Part shown: positions 10,752 to 33,191 of the stretch, in pieces | Position numbering within the stretch: position 1 is the stretch's first letter | How the letters are laid out: every line of letters starts with the position of its first letter | DNA from: Cloeon dipterum | Taxonomy: Eukaryota; Arthropoda; Insecta; Ephemeroptera; Baetidae | Direction of reading: 5' to 3' | Length of the DNA stretch: 64,000 nucleotides | Assembly (NCBI RefSeq): GCF_949628265.1 | Contig: NC_088788.1 | Coordinates: 34,582,335 to 34,646,334 of the forward strand | Position numbers and translations under genes: made by a program | Notes under the pieces: model-generated | Databases searched by the model: none | What the model saw: only the letters and a program-made list of their open reading frames with translations | Told to the model about the DNA's origin: nothing

Positions 10752-12087
10752 CCAGTGCTAATTTCACTGTTAAAACTCACCTCAACAAGACCTAACCCTT
10801 CCTTCCTCGACCGAACAAAAATCGGCACCGTCCAGGTGACCTGTTTTGCATTTCGTCGCCACTGCGGACGACATTTGCTGGGCCTGCTGCTCAACCTAGA
10901 CAAGGCAGGTTTATTATTAGCCTACAGTGCTAATTTCACTGCTAAATCTCACCTCAACAAGGCCTAACCCTTCCTTCCTCGACTGAACAAAAATCGGCAC
11001 CATCCAGGTGTCCTGTTTTGCATTTGAACGCCACTGCGGACGACATTTGCTGGGCCTGCTGCTCAACCTAGACAAGGCAGGTTTATTATTAGCCCACAGT
11101 GCTAATTTCACTGCTAAAATACTCACCTCAACAAGGCCTAACCCTTCCTTCCTCGACCGCACAAAAATCTGCACCGTCCAGGTGTCATGTTTTGCATTTG
11201 AACGCCACTGCGGACGACATTTGCTGGGCCTGCTGCTCAACCTAGACAAGGCAGGTTTATTATTAGCCCACAGTGCTAATTTCACTGCTAAAATACTCAC
11301 CTCAACAAGGCCTAACCCTTCCTTCCTCGACCGCACAAAAATCTGCACCGTCCAGGTGTCATGTTTTGCATTTGAACGCCACTGCGGACGACATTTGCTG
11401 GGCCTGCTGCTCAACCTAGACAAGGCAGGTTTATTATTAGCCCACAGTGCTAATTTCACTGCTAAAATACTCACCTCAACAAGGCCTAACCCTTCCTTCC
11501 TCGACCGCACAAAAATCTTCCTTCCTCGACCGAACAAAAATCGGCACCATCCAGGTGTCCTGTTTTGCATTTCGTCGCCACTGCGGACGACATTTGCTGG
11601 GCCTGCTGCTCAACCTAGACAAGGCAGGTTTATTATTAGCCCACAGTGCTAATTTCACTGCTAAAATACTCACCTCAACAAGGCCAAATCCTTCCTTCCT
11701 CGACCGCACAAAAATCTGCACCGTCCAGGTGTCCTGTTTTGCATTTGAACGCCACTGCGGACGACATTTGCTGGGCCTGCTGCTCAACCTAGACAAGGCA
11801 GGTTTATTATTAGCCCACAGTGCTAATTTCACTGCTAAAATACTCACCTCAACAAGGCCTAACCCTTCCTTCCTCGACCGCACAAAAATCTGCACCGTCC
11901 AGGTGTCATGTTTTGCATTTGAACGCCACTGCGGACGACATTTGCTGGGCCTGCTGCTCAACCTAGACAAGGCAGGTTTATTATTAGCCCACAGTGCTAA
12001 TTTCACTGCTAAAACTCACCTCAACAAGGCCAAATCCTTCCTTCCTCGGGTCGTGTCCATGCCACGCGGGAATCGGCACCGTCCAGA
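10752..12087 (+). repeat. Tandem array of the 174-bp satellite, about 8 units
   Basis: Units recur every 174 bp (for example 'cacctcaacaagg' at 11124, 11298 and 11472). A three-base-shorter variant lacks 'ata' before 'ctcacc'. Units are nearly identical. One internal partial duplication occurs around 11510-11550. The last unit (12017-12087) has part of its sequence replaced after 'cttccttcctcg', then 'aatcggcaccgtccag' resumes. The period is 58 codons, so frames stay open on both strands across several units. The composition and repeat nature argue against a protein. Confidence 0.95.
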
Positions 12088-12394
12088 CTTGGACGCGCAG
12101 GGTCGTCCCCAGGTCGTTTGTCCCTGTGAACAATACGGCGAATCTTCCTGTGTGATTTGCAAAGTTGGCGACCGCTTTCTTTGTTCGCTTACCACTAGCA
12201 TTTCCTGTTTTCTGGTGCTCGTGGCTTCGTTTTCCGGAATTTTCACAGTTCCGCTCCGGTCCGCGCTCCGCTCTCCGCTTGGCAAGATGGCGGCGACGAC
12301 CGTGAGCCGGCGCCGGCAGTCGGTGTCGTCCACGGGCTTTTCAGTGCTTGTCGTTGCCGCCCATTCTGCGATGTTGCCAGATTGCTATTGTTGT
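12088..12394 (+). promoter_or_regulatory. Probable promoter and 5' non-coding exon of the NCOA5-like gene
   Basis: A GC- and CpG-richer island between the satellite and the minisatellite. It contains 'caagatggcggc' at about 12283, the classic YY1-type element often found near transcription starts of housekeeping genes. A possible splice donor (gtag|gtatag) lies near 12395. The coding exon at 12945 is preceded by a strong pyrimidine tract and 'cag', so a 5' UTR intron is expected. That this region is the start of the transcript is inference. Confidence 0.45.
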
Positions 12395-12620
12395 AGGTAT
12401 AGGACATACCGTTGTTGTAGGTATACAACAATTGTTGTATATATAGGATATACCGTTGTTGTAGGTATACAACAATTGTTGTATATATAGGATATACCGT
12501 TGTTGTAGGTATACAACATTGTTGTATATATAGGATATACCGTTGTTGTAGGTATACAACATTGTTGTATATATAGGTTATTCATTGTTGTATATACAAC
12601 TTTGTTGTATATATATCTAT
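12385..12620. repeat. Palindromic minisatellite, 43-44 bp unit
   Basis: About four to five units, each with 'ccgttgttgtaggtat' followed by the palindrome 'tacaacaattgttgta' and 'tatataggata'. The rightmost units are degenerate. The unit is self-complementary, so the array could form hairpins or cruciforms. It lies in the presumed 5' intron of NCOA5. Confidence 0.9.
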
Positions 12621-12944
12621 ACCCAACCAAAACACAAACAAACACATTCTCGACATTCTCATTGAAAAGTTTGACTAATTTCTAGCCAGATTCAATCTCT
12701 CCTCGCTTTCAAAAAAATAGAGACTGCAGTTGCAATTTGCGTGTGAATAACGGGAGCAATCGGAAATTCTTAACAAAATAACACTGCATTAGAGTAAGAA
12801 TTTTCATTGAATTTATCATGCCATTTTCATGCAATATGTAATGTAGATATCTTATAATGTACATATCATAATTATGTATTAATTTATGTAGCTACACATA
12901 ATATCATTGATAAGTCTCTCTCTCTCTCATTTCAGTTAACGAAA

Positions 12945-14478
12945 ATGGGTGACACCGGCCAGCACGTTTCGGTTTTGTTTGATCCGAAAATGGCACCATC
13001 TCGAATTTTCGTCAAACATTTACCAAAGACCGGTCTGACGCGTCTTGAACTTCATGAACATTTTTCTAAGCATGGAAAGGTAAAAAAACTAGCTTATTTG
13101 GACTTCACTAAAATTGCTCTTGGTTTGAATTATATACCTATTCTTATTGGCAATTCTGAAATAGATTCTGGGCATCAACTACCAAGCCGATTACGCTTTC
13201 ATTCAGTATGACTCCAATGCACAAGCTGATGCAGCTGTCCAGGCAGAGACCTTTACATATTACAAAGGGAACATGATTAAGGTGTTCAAAGCCCGTGTAC
13301 CAAGCGATCGAATGGAATCAAACAAGTTTAGAGAAGATCCTCCCTACTATTACTCACCAGAACCACCACCACCAAGACCGCAGCCCGTTGGACCACCTCC
13401 TGTTGCATGCAGTGAAGATGAACGCGCTCACGATTGTGAAATCATTGTCCACGATAAAAGTCAAAGAGCCTACGCAGAAATGATCGAGAGGAACCTGGTA
13501 AAAATGGGTCTGAAAGTGAATATTATCTTTCCAAGCGAAACTATACCAGTTCTGACTCTTCTGAACCACAGCTCGACCAGAGGCACGCTCTATGCCATTA
13601 CTGTAAGTTCAGGTTCATTCATTTGCAAAACAGAAAAAAGCGTGATTTTTACAGATAAGTCCTCAACACGAGCTGAAGGCGAGTATGACCGTCAACATCC
13701 TGCATGGAGAAAATCCAGAGGAGCACAGAAACATGCCAATCAACAAAGCAGTGGTGCTGCTGGCGCAAAACTTCGAGCGCTACCTTGCTTCAGGTGGCAA
13801 TCGGCAGGGCGATTCCACTTCCTCGGCGGATCTTCCAGAAGGCATTGAGAACATGTTGAATCTTTTATCTCAGAGCAAGCCGCTCACCGTAATGCAGTAT
13901 GAAGCGCTGACCAAGTTTTTAATACGGAAGAGAGAACTGCAAGTTAAACTTGAGCTTGGAAACACTCAAAGTAAGTTTCAAAAATTATTTGGAAGCTTTA
14001 ATAGTAGATATTTAAAGTGGCGGCTGGCAGTACTGGCTTAGCAGAATTTTTTGCCCGGCAACTGGCCATTTTTACCGGTGGCTGGCGCGTTTTACAATAT
14101 TTTAAACGTGAAGTTTAATAGTGCTTAATGGTCCGAAGGGCCTGAAGACAATTTTTCTCCTGTATTTTTTATTTTTTGACCCTTTTCACGCACGGCTGGC
14201 TGAGACCTCCATATAAATACCATTTTAAATTTATTTATTCTGATCATTTTGTTTTAGCTGACAATGAGATGGACACAACTCCATCCTCCTTGTTAGCAGC
14301 CACGCCCACGGTTACGGCAACACCTGCCGAGTCTCAAGCAGAGCAGCTTCAAAAGAGAATCTTGAGCATCATGAATAAGAAAATTGCTGTACCAGAGCCT
14401 CCAAAGCCAACCCCAATTCTCCAGGATCCGAAAGTACAATTGGCTCTTTCTAGCCTCTTCTCTGACAACTTTTTTTAG
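12945..14478 (+). CDS. NCOA5: NCOA5 / neosin-like RNA-binding coactivator
   Basis: Four coding exons (12945-13079, 13165-13602, 13655-13970, 14258-14478) with consensus splice sites give 369 aa. The protein begins with an RRM-like domain ('SRIFVKHLPKTGLTRLEL', 'DYAFIQYDS'), a proline-rich linker, then the NCOA5 anticodon-binding-like domain ('DCEIIVHDKSQRAYAEMI', 'MTVNILHG', 'EEHRNMPINKAVVLLAQNFE'). A conserved C-terminal segment follows ('ENMLNLLSQSKPLTVMQYEA'). In vertebrates NCOA5 is a nuclear coregulator; the fly homologue neosin is a nuclear protein. The ATG at 12945 directly follows a pyrimidine-rich 3' splice site, which supports this start. Intron 3 carries a MITE (14010-14207). Confidence 0.85.
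14010..14207 (-). mobile_element. Dispersed MITE family B, copy in NCOA5 intron 3
   Basis: Shares with 42980-43175 the blocks 'ggcttagc', 'tttttgcccggc', 'attttaaacg', 'gaagttt' and 'acggctgg', and ends in 'ggctgagacc', the complement of the 'ggtctcagcc' start of the other copies. A shorter derivative lies at 54312-54388. No coding capacity. Confidence 0.65.
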
Positions 14479-14899
14479 ATTAAAGGAGTATTTTAAATCC
14501 TCAGAATTTAGGTAATCATTAATCATAATCCGTGTCGAGTTTCTTATAATTTTGTGCAGAAAATTCTGTTTATTTTCCAAGTGCAGAAAATACAGTAAGT
14601 TCATAATATAGGGAATTTCGGAAATCAAAATAAGCTAGTTTTTTCATTTAATTCCTGATATTTGGACACAGATTTTTATCATAAGTATGTAGTTGAACTA
14701 ATGCGATAATTACAGCCACAAATAAGTTTTTAAACACAAATATGCGCAGGGAATGCAGCTTGTTTACAACTTTTTTTTATATGTTATGGTTTCAGTTTTT
14801 GTTATGGTTATTTATGCTTCACAGCAAAATGGGTATTCCGCCTGGAAAAAAATCAGATCTCGATTATAAAAATAAAAGCGTTGAATGGTCACGTACCTC

Positions 14900-23667
<8,768 letters not shown>

Positions 23668-23755
23668 TTACCTAAAATAAATAATCAGTATTGAAAAAAA
23701 TGCAACGAAAATTGACAGGGTAATCAAGGACATGGCTTCAGTACAGTTTGATTAT

Positions 23756-26070
<2,315 letters not shown>

Positions 26071-28086
26071 ATGAGCGCCCCTACGTATACGGAGCTCCAC
26101 CAGGTTTGTTCTACATTCCCGTTGAAACTGATTACATGTTATTTATTTAAAATTTTGTATTCGCAGTATAGTGGGGAGCAGCCTAACAATGACTTCACCC
26201 AAATTGTGATAAAGGAAGAACCATACGATATTTGGCCCCAAGAAATCAAACACGAACACGACCATCCTGATATTCCTGGTCTGGTGACCAGTGATGAGGA
26301 CCAAACCATGTACCAGCAGGATGTAACTGTCCTGTCACAAGAGCCACTTATGTTCGCTGCCGCCATTTACTCTCCTCTCGAGTCCTCGCAGCAGGATCTC
26401 AGCTGCAGCAGTGACAGTCAAGACGTTCAGGTTAATCCTGTCGAGAGACCCTTCGAGTGCAAGGTTTGTGGAAAGAGATTCATGAGAAAGTGCCACCTGC
26501 AAGTGCACCAGGTTAATAACATTGATCATTATTAGATTTATTTTCGGTTTTTGTTTGGTTTTCACGTTTTTCTCATAAATCAGCATTATTGGCAATCCTC
26601 TAACTTGATCGTTCTTGATTTTCAGGTTAACCACTCAGGTGAGAAGCCGTTTTCCTGCTCCATTTGCCAGCGCAGCTTTTCGCAAAAGTCAACGCTGTTT
26701 TCGCACTCTCTCACCCACACTGGAATCAAACCTTTTGAGTGTTCCGTGTGCCACAAAGCCTTTGCCCAGAAATGCAACCTGCAAACGCACATGCTGGTGC
26801 ACACCGGGCAGAAGCCGTTCAACTGCAAAGTCTGTGGCAAGTGCTTCTCGCAGAAGTGCAACCTGCAGATCCACGAACGGATTCACACTGGCGAACGTCC
26901 GTATTCGTGCAAGGTAATTTTTGCCACAAGAGATTTGTTTCTGCAATTTTTAAATTGTTGTTTGAGCACCATTCTGATTGTTTGATATGTTGAACAGGTG
27001 TCAAAATAACCAAATTTGCTTGAAAATCATGGTCAATGAATAACGGACCTCTTAGCGTTCACTAAAATGATAATATCTCAAGTTGTAATGGTGCTAAAAC
27101 ATCAAAATTGGTGCCAAATGAAGCAAATTTAATCCAGGGTTGCAAAAACTCTGATTTCAAAATATGCAGTGCAGTGGTAAAAACGGACTTTTTCTCACTT
27201 TTACCTGTATCTTTCAGGCTAAGTTTGCACCTCAGTTTTAAACAATTTTCTTATTATTTTCTCATGACTAACATGAAAATTTTTAGGAGAAATTAAGGCA
27301 GGAAATAGCAATTAAAAAAAAGTTGCACAGGAAAGGAAATTTTGACCACTCCGACCACAAAATTTAGATTTTCACTGGGGAAATATTCATATATTGTTAA
27401 TGCGTAAGAAATTGGTAAAAATTTAGTGATGAAAACCAGTGGTGACAAAAACCGGGTGGTAAGCACATGCAACCCTGATTTAATCATCATGTAACTTTTA
27501 AATTAATCTATTTTTTTTTTAAAAAAGTAATTTTTGAGTCCATTTTTAGTTTTTGAGTATCTCAAATAGAGTATTTTTCTGTCTGTGTATGGGATAAATA
27601 AATAAACTTCTAGATACCGAGGGTAAAATGTTAAAAAAAAATGTTTTTGAGTTTAAAAAATCAAAATTGCTCGTTTGGCTGATTTTAACCCTCAGAGTAT
27701 CATTAAGATCACTCCTCAGTTCAGAAAAGACCATCAGCGAACGTTAGAAATCGAACTGTGGCGTCAGGGTAGCCCTTGAACGATCGATATTTTTAATTTT
27801 GCATGCGTGGCCACTTTAACGAGTAAAAAATTTGTTTTTTCCTCAGGTGTGTGGTAAGCGTTTCACGAGGTCTGGAACCTTGATGGTGCACAACAGGGTA
27901 CACACGAAGGAGAAGCCGCACGTGTGCAAAATTTGCGGAAAACGATTCTCACAAAGCAGCAACCTGATGAACCATAGTCTGACCCACACGGCCAACCGAC
28001 CCTTCCAGTGCCAGGAGTGCGGCCAGTCGTTCAACAATAGCGGCAACTTGAGTCATCACATGCGCAAAAACCATCCACCCTCATGA
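26071..28086 (+). CDS. C2H2 zinc-finger transcription factor, seven fingers
   Basis: Four coding exons (about 26071-26103, 26167-26511, 26626-26912, 27847-28086). The N-terminal part is acidic and includes an 'IVIKEEPYD' motif, which resembles a SUMOylation consensus. There is no ZAD or BTB domain. Seven consecutive C2H2 fingers follow, starting 'CKVCGKRFMRKCHLQVH' and ending 'CQECGQSFNNSGNLSHH', with canonical TGEKP-like linkers ('HTGERPYSC', 'HTGQKPFNC'). Two fingers share the fingertip 'QKCNLQ', so neighbouring fingers may read similar base triplets. It probably acts as a nuclear sequence-specific DNA-binding regulator. I cannot assign orthology beyond the C2H2 family. Confidence 0.85.
27690..27825 (+). 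repeat. Repeat family D, single arm
   Basis: In the last intron of the zinc-finger gene. It shares 'gaaatcgaactgtggcgtca', 'gggtagcccttgaacgatcg' and 'gccactttaacga' with 21974-22062. Confidence 0.6.
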
Positions 28087-28985
28087 GTATGCCTGCCTCC
28101 TTTTTCCTTTTTTCCGTTTCTATTTTACCGACAATCAAAACTCCACTCGAGCGGAATGAATTTGATTGTGAGCAGCGTAAAATGTGTGCCATCACCTTTG
28201 AAATTACAAAAGTAATTGGAAGTTCAATGAAAATCGGTACAAATATTTTTAAAGAGCAATCGAAATTGAATTTTGTTTTTTCGAATATGATCTCTTTCTT
28301 GGAATTTGCTTTTTTTGAATGTCTTCCAAGGCAACTATTTTGAGCCACGACCCTTCCTTTGGTTACAAACGTGTGTGGCATAATATAATTATAGAAAATA
28401 TTATATTGAAGCAAATTGTTCCTTTATATAAATGATAATTAAGTTATTTCTAACCCTCGGTGAGAATCTGTTGATATTTTCCCTGCCATATTTACAGAAG
28501 AGAAAGGGTGCTTAATACATGGAGTAGGAAACGATGTGCATATAAAGTTTGTAGCTGCCTTATACAAATAACATGACAAACCTTAGCATTTAGCACCTGG
28601 AGAATTGTTATTAGCGCAAAAGCAAAATAATCACGATGAATGAACAAGTTTCGACTTTAAAATAATCGATTGGTATGTTTGAAACTAAAATCTCAATTGA
28701 TTTTATATACATATTAGAGAATTATGTTGTATTTGCTGATAATAACACGTCGATAACTTGATAACAATAATAGCTGTAACACTTTAGCGCAGTTGATTAA
28801 CAATAATAGAAGTCCCTCTTTTCATGGTAGCGGTGAGGGTGTTTAACATTCCTCTCTTTTTTAGTCACCCTGGTGATTTTTTTCTATTCCAACATATCTC
28901 GGTGTACAACTGTCTCTGTGATTATTAGCCATACAAATTAATCTTGAATAAAACCGTTGAAACTGAGCCTATCGTGCGTTTTCGT
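28087..28985. other. 3' regions between the convergent zinc-finger and DNAI2 genes
   Basis: AT-rich. An AATAAA near 28947 on the plus strand could end the zinc-finger transcript, very close to the DNAI2 stop at 28986. The two transcripts may therefore overlap at their 3' ends. No other gene seen. Confidence 0.5.
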
Positions 28986-31900
28986 TCACTTGCTCGCCTC
29001 TTCGCTGCTCTCCTCGGGGGCCGCGGCCGCAGCTTTTTTCTGCTCCTCCTGAATTTCAACAAAGCGCAATTTTCTCATGAGGTACAAGTTAATAATTTTA
29101 CTGTACCGATTGGACCGCTTCCAAAAAGTGCCTCTCAGCCTCGCATATCTGCGCGTCCTCCTTGATTTCCTCAAATGTGAGCGTCTCTTGAGCTTTGGCC
29201 TGACTGCCATGTCGATTCTCATCCCCTTTGACCTTTCCTTTGACCCGCTTTTCTCTCTTTCGCGCTTCCACAATTTTCTCCCTCCGCGTCTCTCTGTCGA
29301 GCATCTGAAAAACAAAACAAAAATTGAAGTAGAACTGTCAGACCAACGAGTAAGTTCATTTTTTTAAATTTAGAAACGTTTCTGTTTATCTCTACAATGT
29401 GCAATATAATAAAATCAGGACCAAGGAACAGTTAATTTCATTTTAGAACAATTGAATAGTGATTTCGATCCCTCTAGTTGAGATTGAAGGGGCCTGTGTA
29501 CGGATAGGAAATCGGCGGTGTCCTTCCTGCAAGATCTATTCAATTGTAAGCCAATTATGAGGAAAAATTCCCTAAATTTTGAAATAATCGAGTCTCTTAC
29601 TGTAGCTTTGATTAGCATGCAAATTTTTGAGCTGATTTTCTCAAACGTATAAACGGCAACCTGCATATCACACTTGAAACCCCATTCTCTCACATTTTAT
29701 GCGCCTGCACAGCATCATAATCTTCGCAAAATGCGTCAAAATGGTCAGCGCTGCGTTGGAAAAATCGTGAAAAGATGCTCTGGGACCGATCTCAGGGTGC
29801 GGTTCCCTGACAAAGGTCGTCAGGATAATTCAGGTGAAAGTATTCGCCAATACCTTTCATTTAAGACTTCCCGACTTAAACTACAGTAGCTTGATTTGCA
29901 TGCAAACTTTTGAATTTATTTTTAGATATTTCAATTAAGTAGAATAAAAAGGGTTTTTCTTTAAAGCTTTACCCCGAATTATAATTACCTCTGTGAACAT
30001 GGGTTTGTCGTTCTTCTGAGGAACAACCAACTGGTCAGACACCTGGTACAAGTAGGTGGTGCCATTGTCGCCTCCAATGGCAACCATTTGGCCCTGCTCC
30101 TGCATTCGGATGGACCTGAGCGGCACGTCGCACACCTTGACGTTCAGCACCGACTTGTGCCTCTGTTGCAGAAGGTCCCACGCGTCCAAACACCCGTCCT
30201 CTCTGGTCGTGTAAAACACGGAAAACTTTGTTGGGCTCCAGCATCCATCCGTCAGCTGCCATGGACCGTAACTTATTCTCAAAATTTATAATGTGACGTG
30301 ATTTTTGGTTTTTGTCCTTACCCCGTGCTGATGATGCAAGATTCCCTCACGTCCTCTGACCAAATTTTCGCGCTCCAATCTCCGATCGAGAGAAAGTTTT
30401 TGACGAATGCTGGGTTTCGTTGGAGCGCATTTACAGATCCCAAATGCGCGTTGTACTGGCACACTATTTTTTCAGGTGGAGTTTTCCCTTTTCTGTTGCA
30501 ATTGAAAACGACACCTGTACAAATTAATCTTTTATTGGTGCGATAGTTGTTGATTTAATATGCCAAGTACCCATTTCTGTTCCGACCATGAATCTGGTTG
30601 GTATTGTATGCTCATACTCTAGACTGATGGCGCCTAAGGCTCTGTTCAGGCTCTGTTCTTGACCTTTTATTGGGTCCAAAATCAAAACCTCACTTGGCTC
30701 GGAGAGCTTTCTGGTATCCCACCACATTATCTGTAAAAGAAAAATATTTTTCTGTGCTGTTAATGAAATTTTATGAGGACAAAATTGTCATTCTCAACTA
30801 AATTCACTTTTGCCATACAACCAAGACATTTATTTTCTCCCTCATTTTTACTTGTCCATCACTGCTCGCGGAGAAAAACTCTGTGCCCGTTTTTGAATTC
30901 ATCCAAAGGGTCCTGTGCACTGGGTCGCGGTGGCTGGGTTCCAAAGGACTCATTTCCACAGGTTCCGGGCCTTTCCTGGTGTCCCAACAGGCAACCCGTC
31001 CGTCGTAGAACCCACTGATCAGTATGTTTGGATCTTTTTGATTGTACTCTAAGCACACTATCGGCGAGGGTGGCCTCAATGTTAAATCAGGGTTATTAGG
31101 TTTCTCTGCAACATTTTTGTAATAGTTAAAAATTTAATAATTAGGAAATATTTCGAATTTCTTTTTTCCTCCTGATAATACCTATATGCCAAATGTAGGT
31201 TTGGCTGCTCAAGTCAACTTGAGTTGCTTGTTGAAAGATTAAACTGCAATGAGAAACTGCTATGCGAGTTCCTCCATCTGGCGCCCACGAAATGTGATGA
31301 ACCGGACGCTTGAGCTGACAAGGGTCTTGAAATACATTGAGCCCTTTTGCCGACAGCGGCTCAGCTTGCATGCAGCTGTCGTCAGGTTCAAAATAGGTTT
31401 CATAAATGTCCAGCGCGTTGTTTTGAAGAATGCAGTGCTCTACTGCCTAGAATTACAAAGTAGGCGTTGAAATTTGGTTCATATATACTTACAAGGACAC
31501 CCCGCATATTATTTCTTCAGGCGTGTAGCCTTTCATGATATTAGAGGAACGTTTCTATCAGTTTAGCTAATTCAGGCAAATCTTTGATGTTAATTTTTTT
31601 GATGTAATCATTAGTTTTTAATACGTTACGTCTCTTCAAAGGGAATCTATATATATATAATATACCAAATATCTTTGCAATTGAACAAAAACGTGATGTT
31701 TAAATCGTTTTTTAAAATTTTTCCAAAACATTCGTCCATTCCGTAACTTGAAAGCAATGCTAGATCTAAATGGTTTGACTGCGAGTTCATGTTAGCATCA
31801 CAAAAGTGAAAAAATATATGTTAAGAGGTGGTTGGACCGCGGCGGGGTTTCCTTGTTAGTTTTGTAGCTTTAAATTAATATACATGCGATAGTTGGAGAA

Positions 31901-32290
31901 TGGTGTGAATGTATTTCTCATCTTTTTCTATTTTCTTCCTGAATCTAAGTGTTTGTTCGGGATCAGCTGCGTTCAGGTCTTTGGGCCAACCACCTTCAAA
32001 GTGGTTCATTCCTCTTTCTTCAAACTCTGGACGAGCCGTGTTAACCTATACACAGCACCATAAAATAATCTAATTTGATTGCGCTAGTTTCTCACCTGAT
32101 CACATTCCGAATAATCACCGCCCATCGTTTGAGTTTCCGTGTCCACTGGATTCGTTAAGATGTAGTGGCTCCTGAAGTATTCTGGATTGGCAGGAATTGA
32201 CACCAGGAGTGACGTTTTGTTCCTTTTGAAGCAACATTTTTTGCCAAATTCTTTCCGCCTTTTCGAGTAGATATATTGCAACTGGTCCAT
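28986..32290 (-). CDS. DNAI2: Axonemal dynein intermediate chain 2 (outer arm)
   Basis: WD40-repeat intermediate chain of outer-arm axonemal dynein, needed for ciliary and flagellar beating. The N-terminus '[19 protein letters not shown]' and 'TNPVDTETQ' match DNAI2. A second exon (about 32045-31890) carries '[18 protein letters not shown]'. WD40 exons follow: '[16 protein letters not shown]' (about 31300), '[15 protein letters not shown]' and '[14 protein letters not shown]' (about 31080-30830), '[13 protein letters not shown]' and '[19 protein letters not shown]' (about 30725-30560), then '[19 protein letters not shown]' (about 30280-29990). The charged C-terminus has the typical '[20 protein letters not shown]' (about 29304). 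The ATG at 32290 gives the family's usual N-terminus. It is transcribed away from AdoMet decarboxylase. Expression in sperm or chordotonal organs is expected from the family, not seen here. Confidence 0.9.
29400..29660 (+). repeat. Dispersed repeat family C, copy 2
   Basis: In a DNAI2 intron. It shares 'aaatcaggaccaaggaac', 'tttcgatccctct', 'attatgaggaaaaattccct' and 'gcatgcaaatttttgag' with other copies. A further related fragment ('gcatgcaaacttttga') is at about 29880-29920. Confidence 0.55.
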
Positions 32291-33191
32291 GAATGCGAAC
32301 TGCGGTTGAAAATCTAGTTCACCATGTTATATTTATCATCGTTTCCATGGCGACGTTCAAAATGATTTGCGTGATTAAATAATAAAACACGTTCATAATT
32401 CTTTTGGATGATTAAATTGTTTATTTGCCCATCTACGACTACATAGAATTAACAGACGAGGGGAAGGTAAATGAAAGGCATCCTCCCACTCAACTCTTGT
32501 GAAACCCACTGGTGCAACCAAACATGTCACAATCAAATTAAATTTAAATGCAATAAATTTACGAGACAAAGAAATATTGCGTATTTTTACCGGTCAGACT
32601 GTGCAATTAATGCAATATTCTGCCGTGATACACCATAACCATTGCAATAAACAGGTAAAATAGTTACACATACATAACGTATAGATACCAAATGGAACGA
32701 ACACAGGTTGGCTTTCAAGTGAAAGCACCATTAAAATGTAAACAATCGATAAATCGGCCGCGAGTTGCGAGCCGCGCTTTTGGTTTGAGGGCTTCGGATC
32801 GTGTGTTTGTTTTTGTAAGTGTGTATGCGCGTTTGCAGGATCCGGCCCGAGACATGCTGGCTGAGCTCAGCCAGCGTCTGACAGACCAAAAACGAAAAGG
32901 ATGAGACCAGTACTGATGTCACCCGAGTTGTGGTGGCCGACCGGAAGCAGTTGGCCATCATTGCTGATGTATGTGTCATTCAAATGGCTGCGGAGGCGGC
33001 GATCATGAAATTTTGTTGCGCCACCAAGAAAATAGAAGGCTCGGACTGGGGTCGGGGGCTGAACAGAACGAGGTGTCGAAAGAATTGAGGGCAAGGCTAA
33101 GAAGGAATGGGCAGCAAACATATGGGGAGGGCCCCGAGAGGCCGCACAGTATCAAGATCGACACTGGCGGACAATGGGCCTCCGCAGACCC
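32291..33191. other. DNAI2 upstream region and AdoMetDC 3' UTR
   Basis: Both genes are on the minus strand, so this holds the long 3' UTR of AdoMet decarboxylase and the DNAI2 promoter. The part nearest 33191 is GC-rich and gives spurious frames on both strands. No other gene seen. Confidence 0.5.

Noticed and set aside
10752-12087. CRISPR-like regular repeats
   Set aside because: Repeat units are contiguous with no spacers, and the DNA is eukaryotic.
10917-12490. Long open frames on both strands (up to about 347 codons)
   Set aside because: They are made of satellite units whose period is a multiple of three, then run into minisatellite. There is no start context, no domain and no codon bias.
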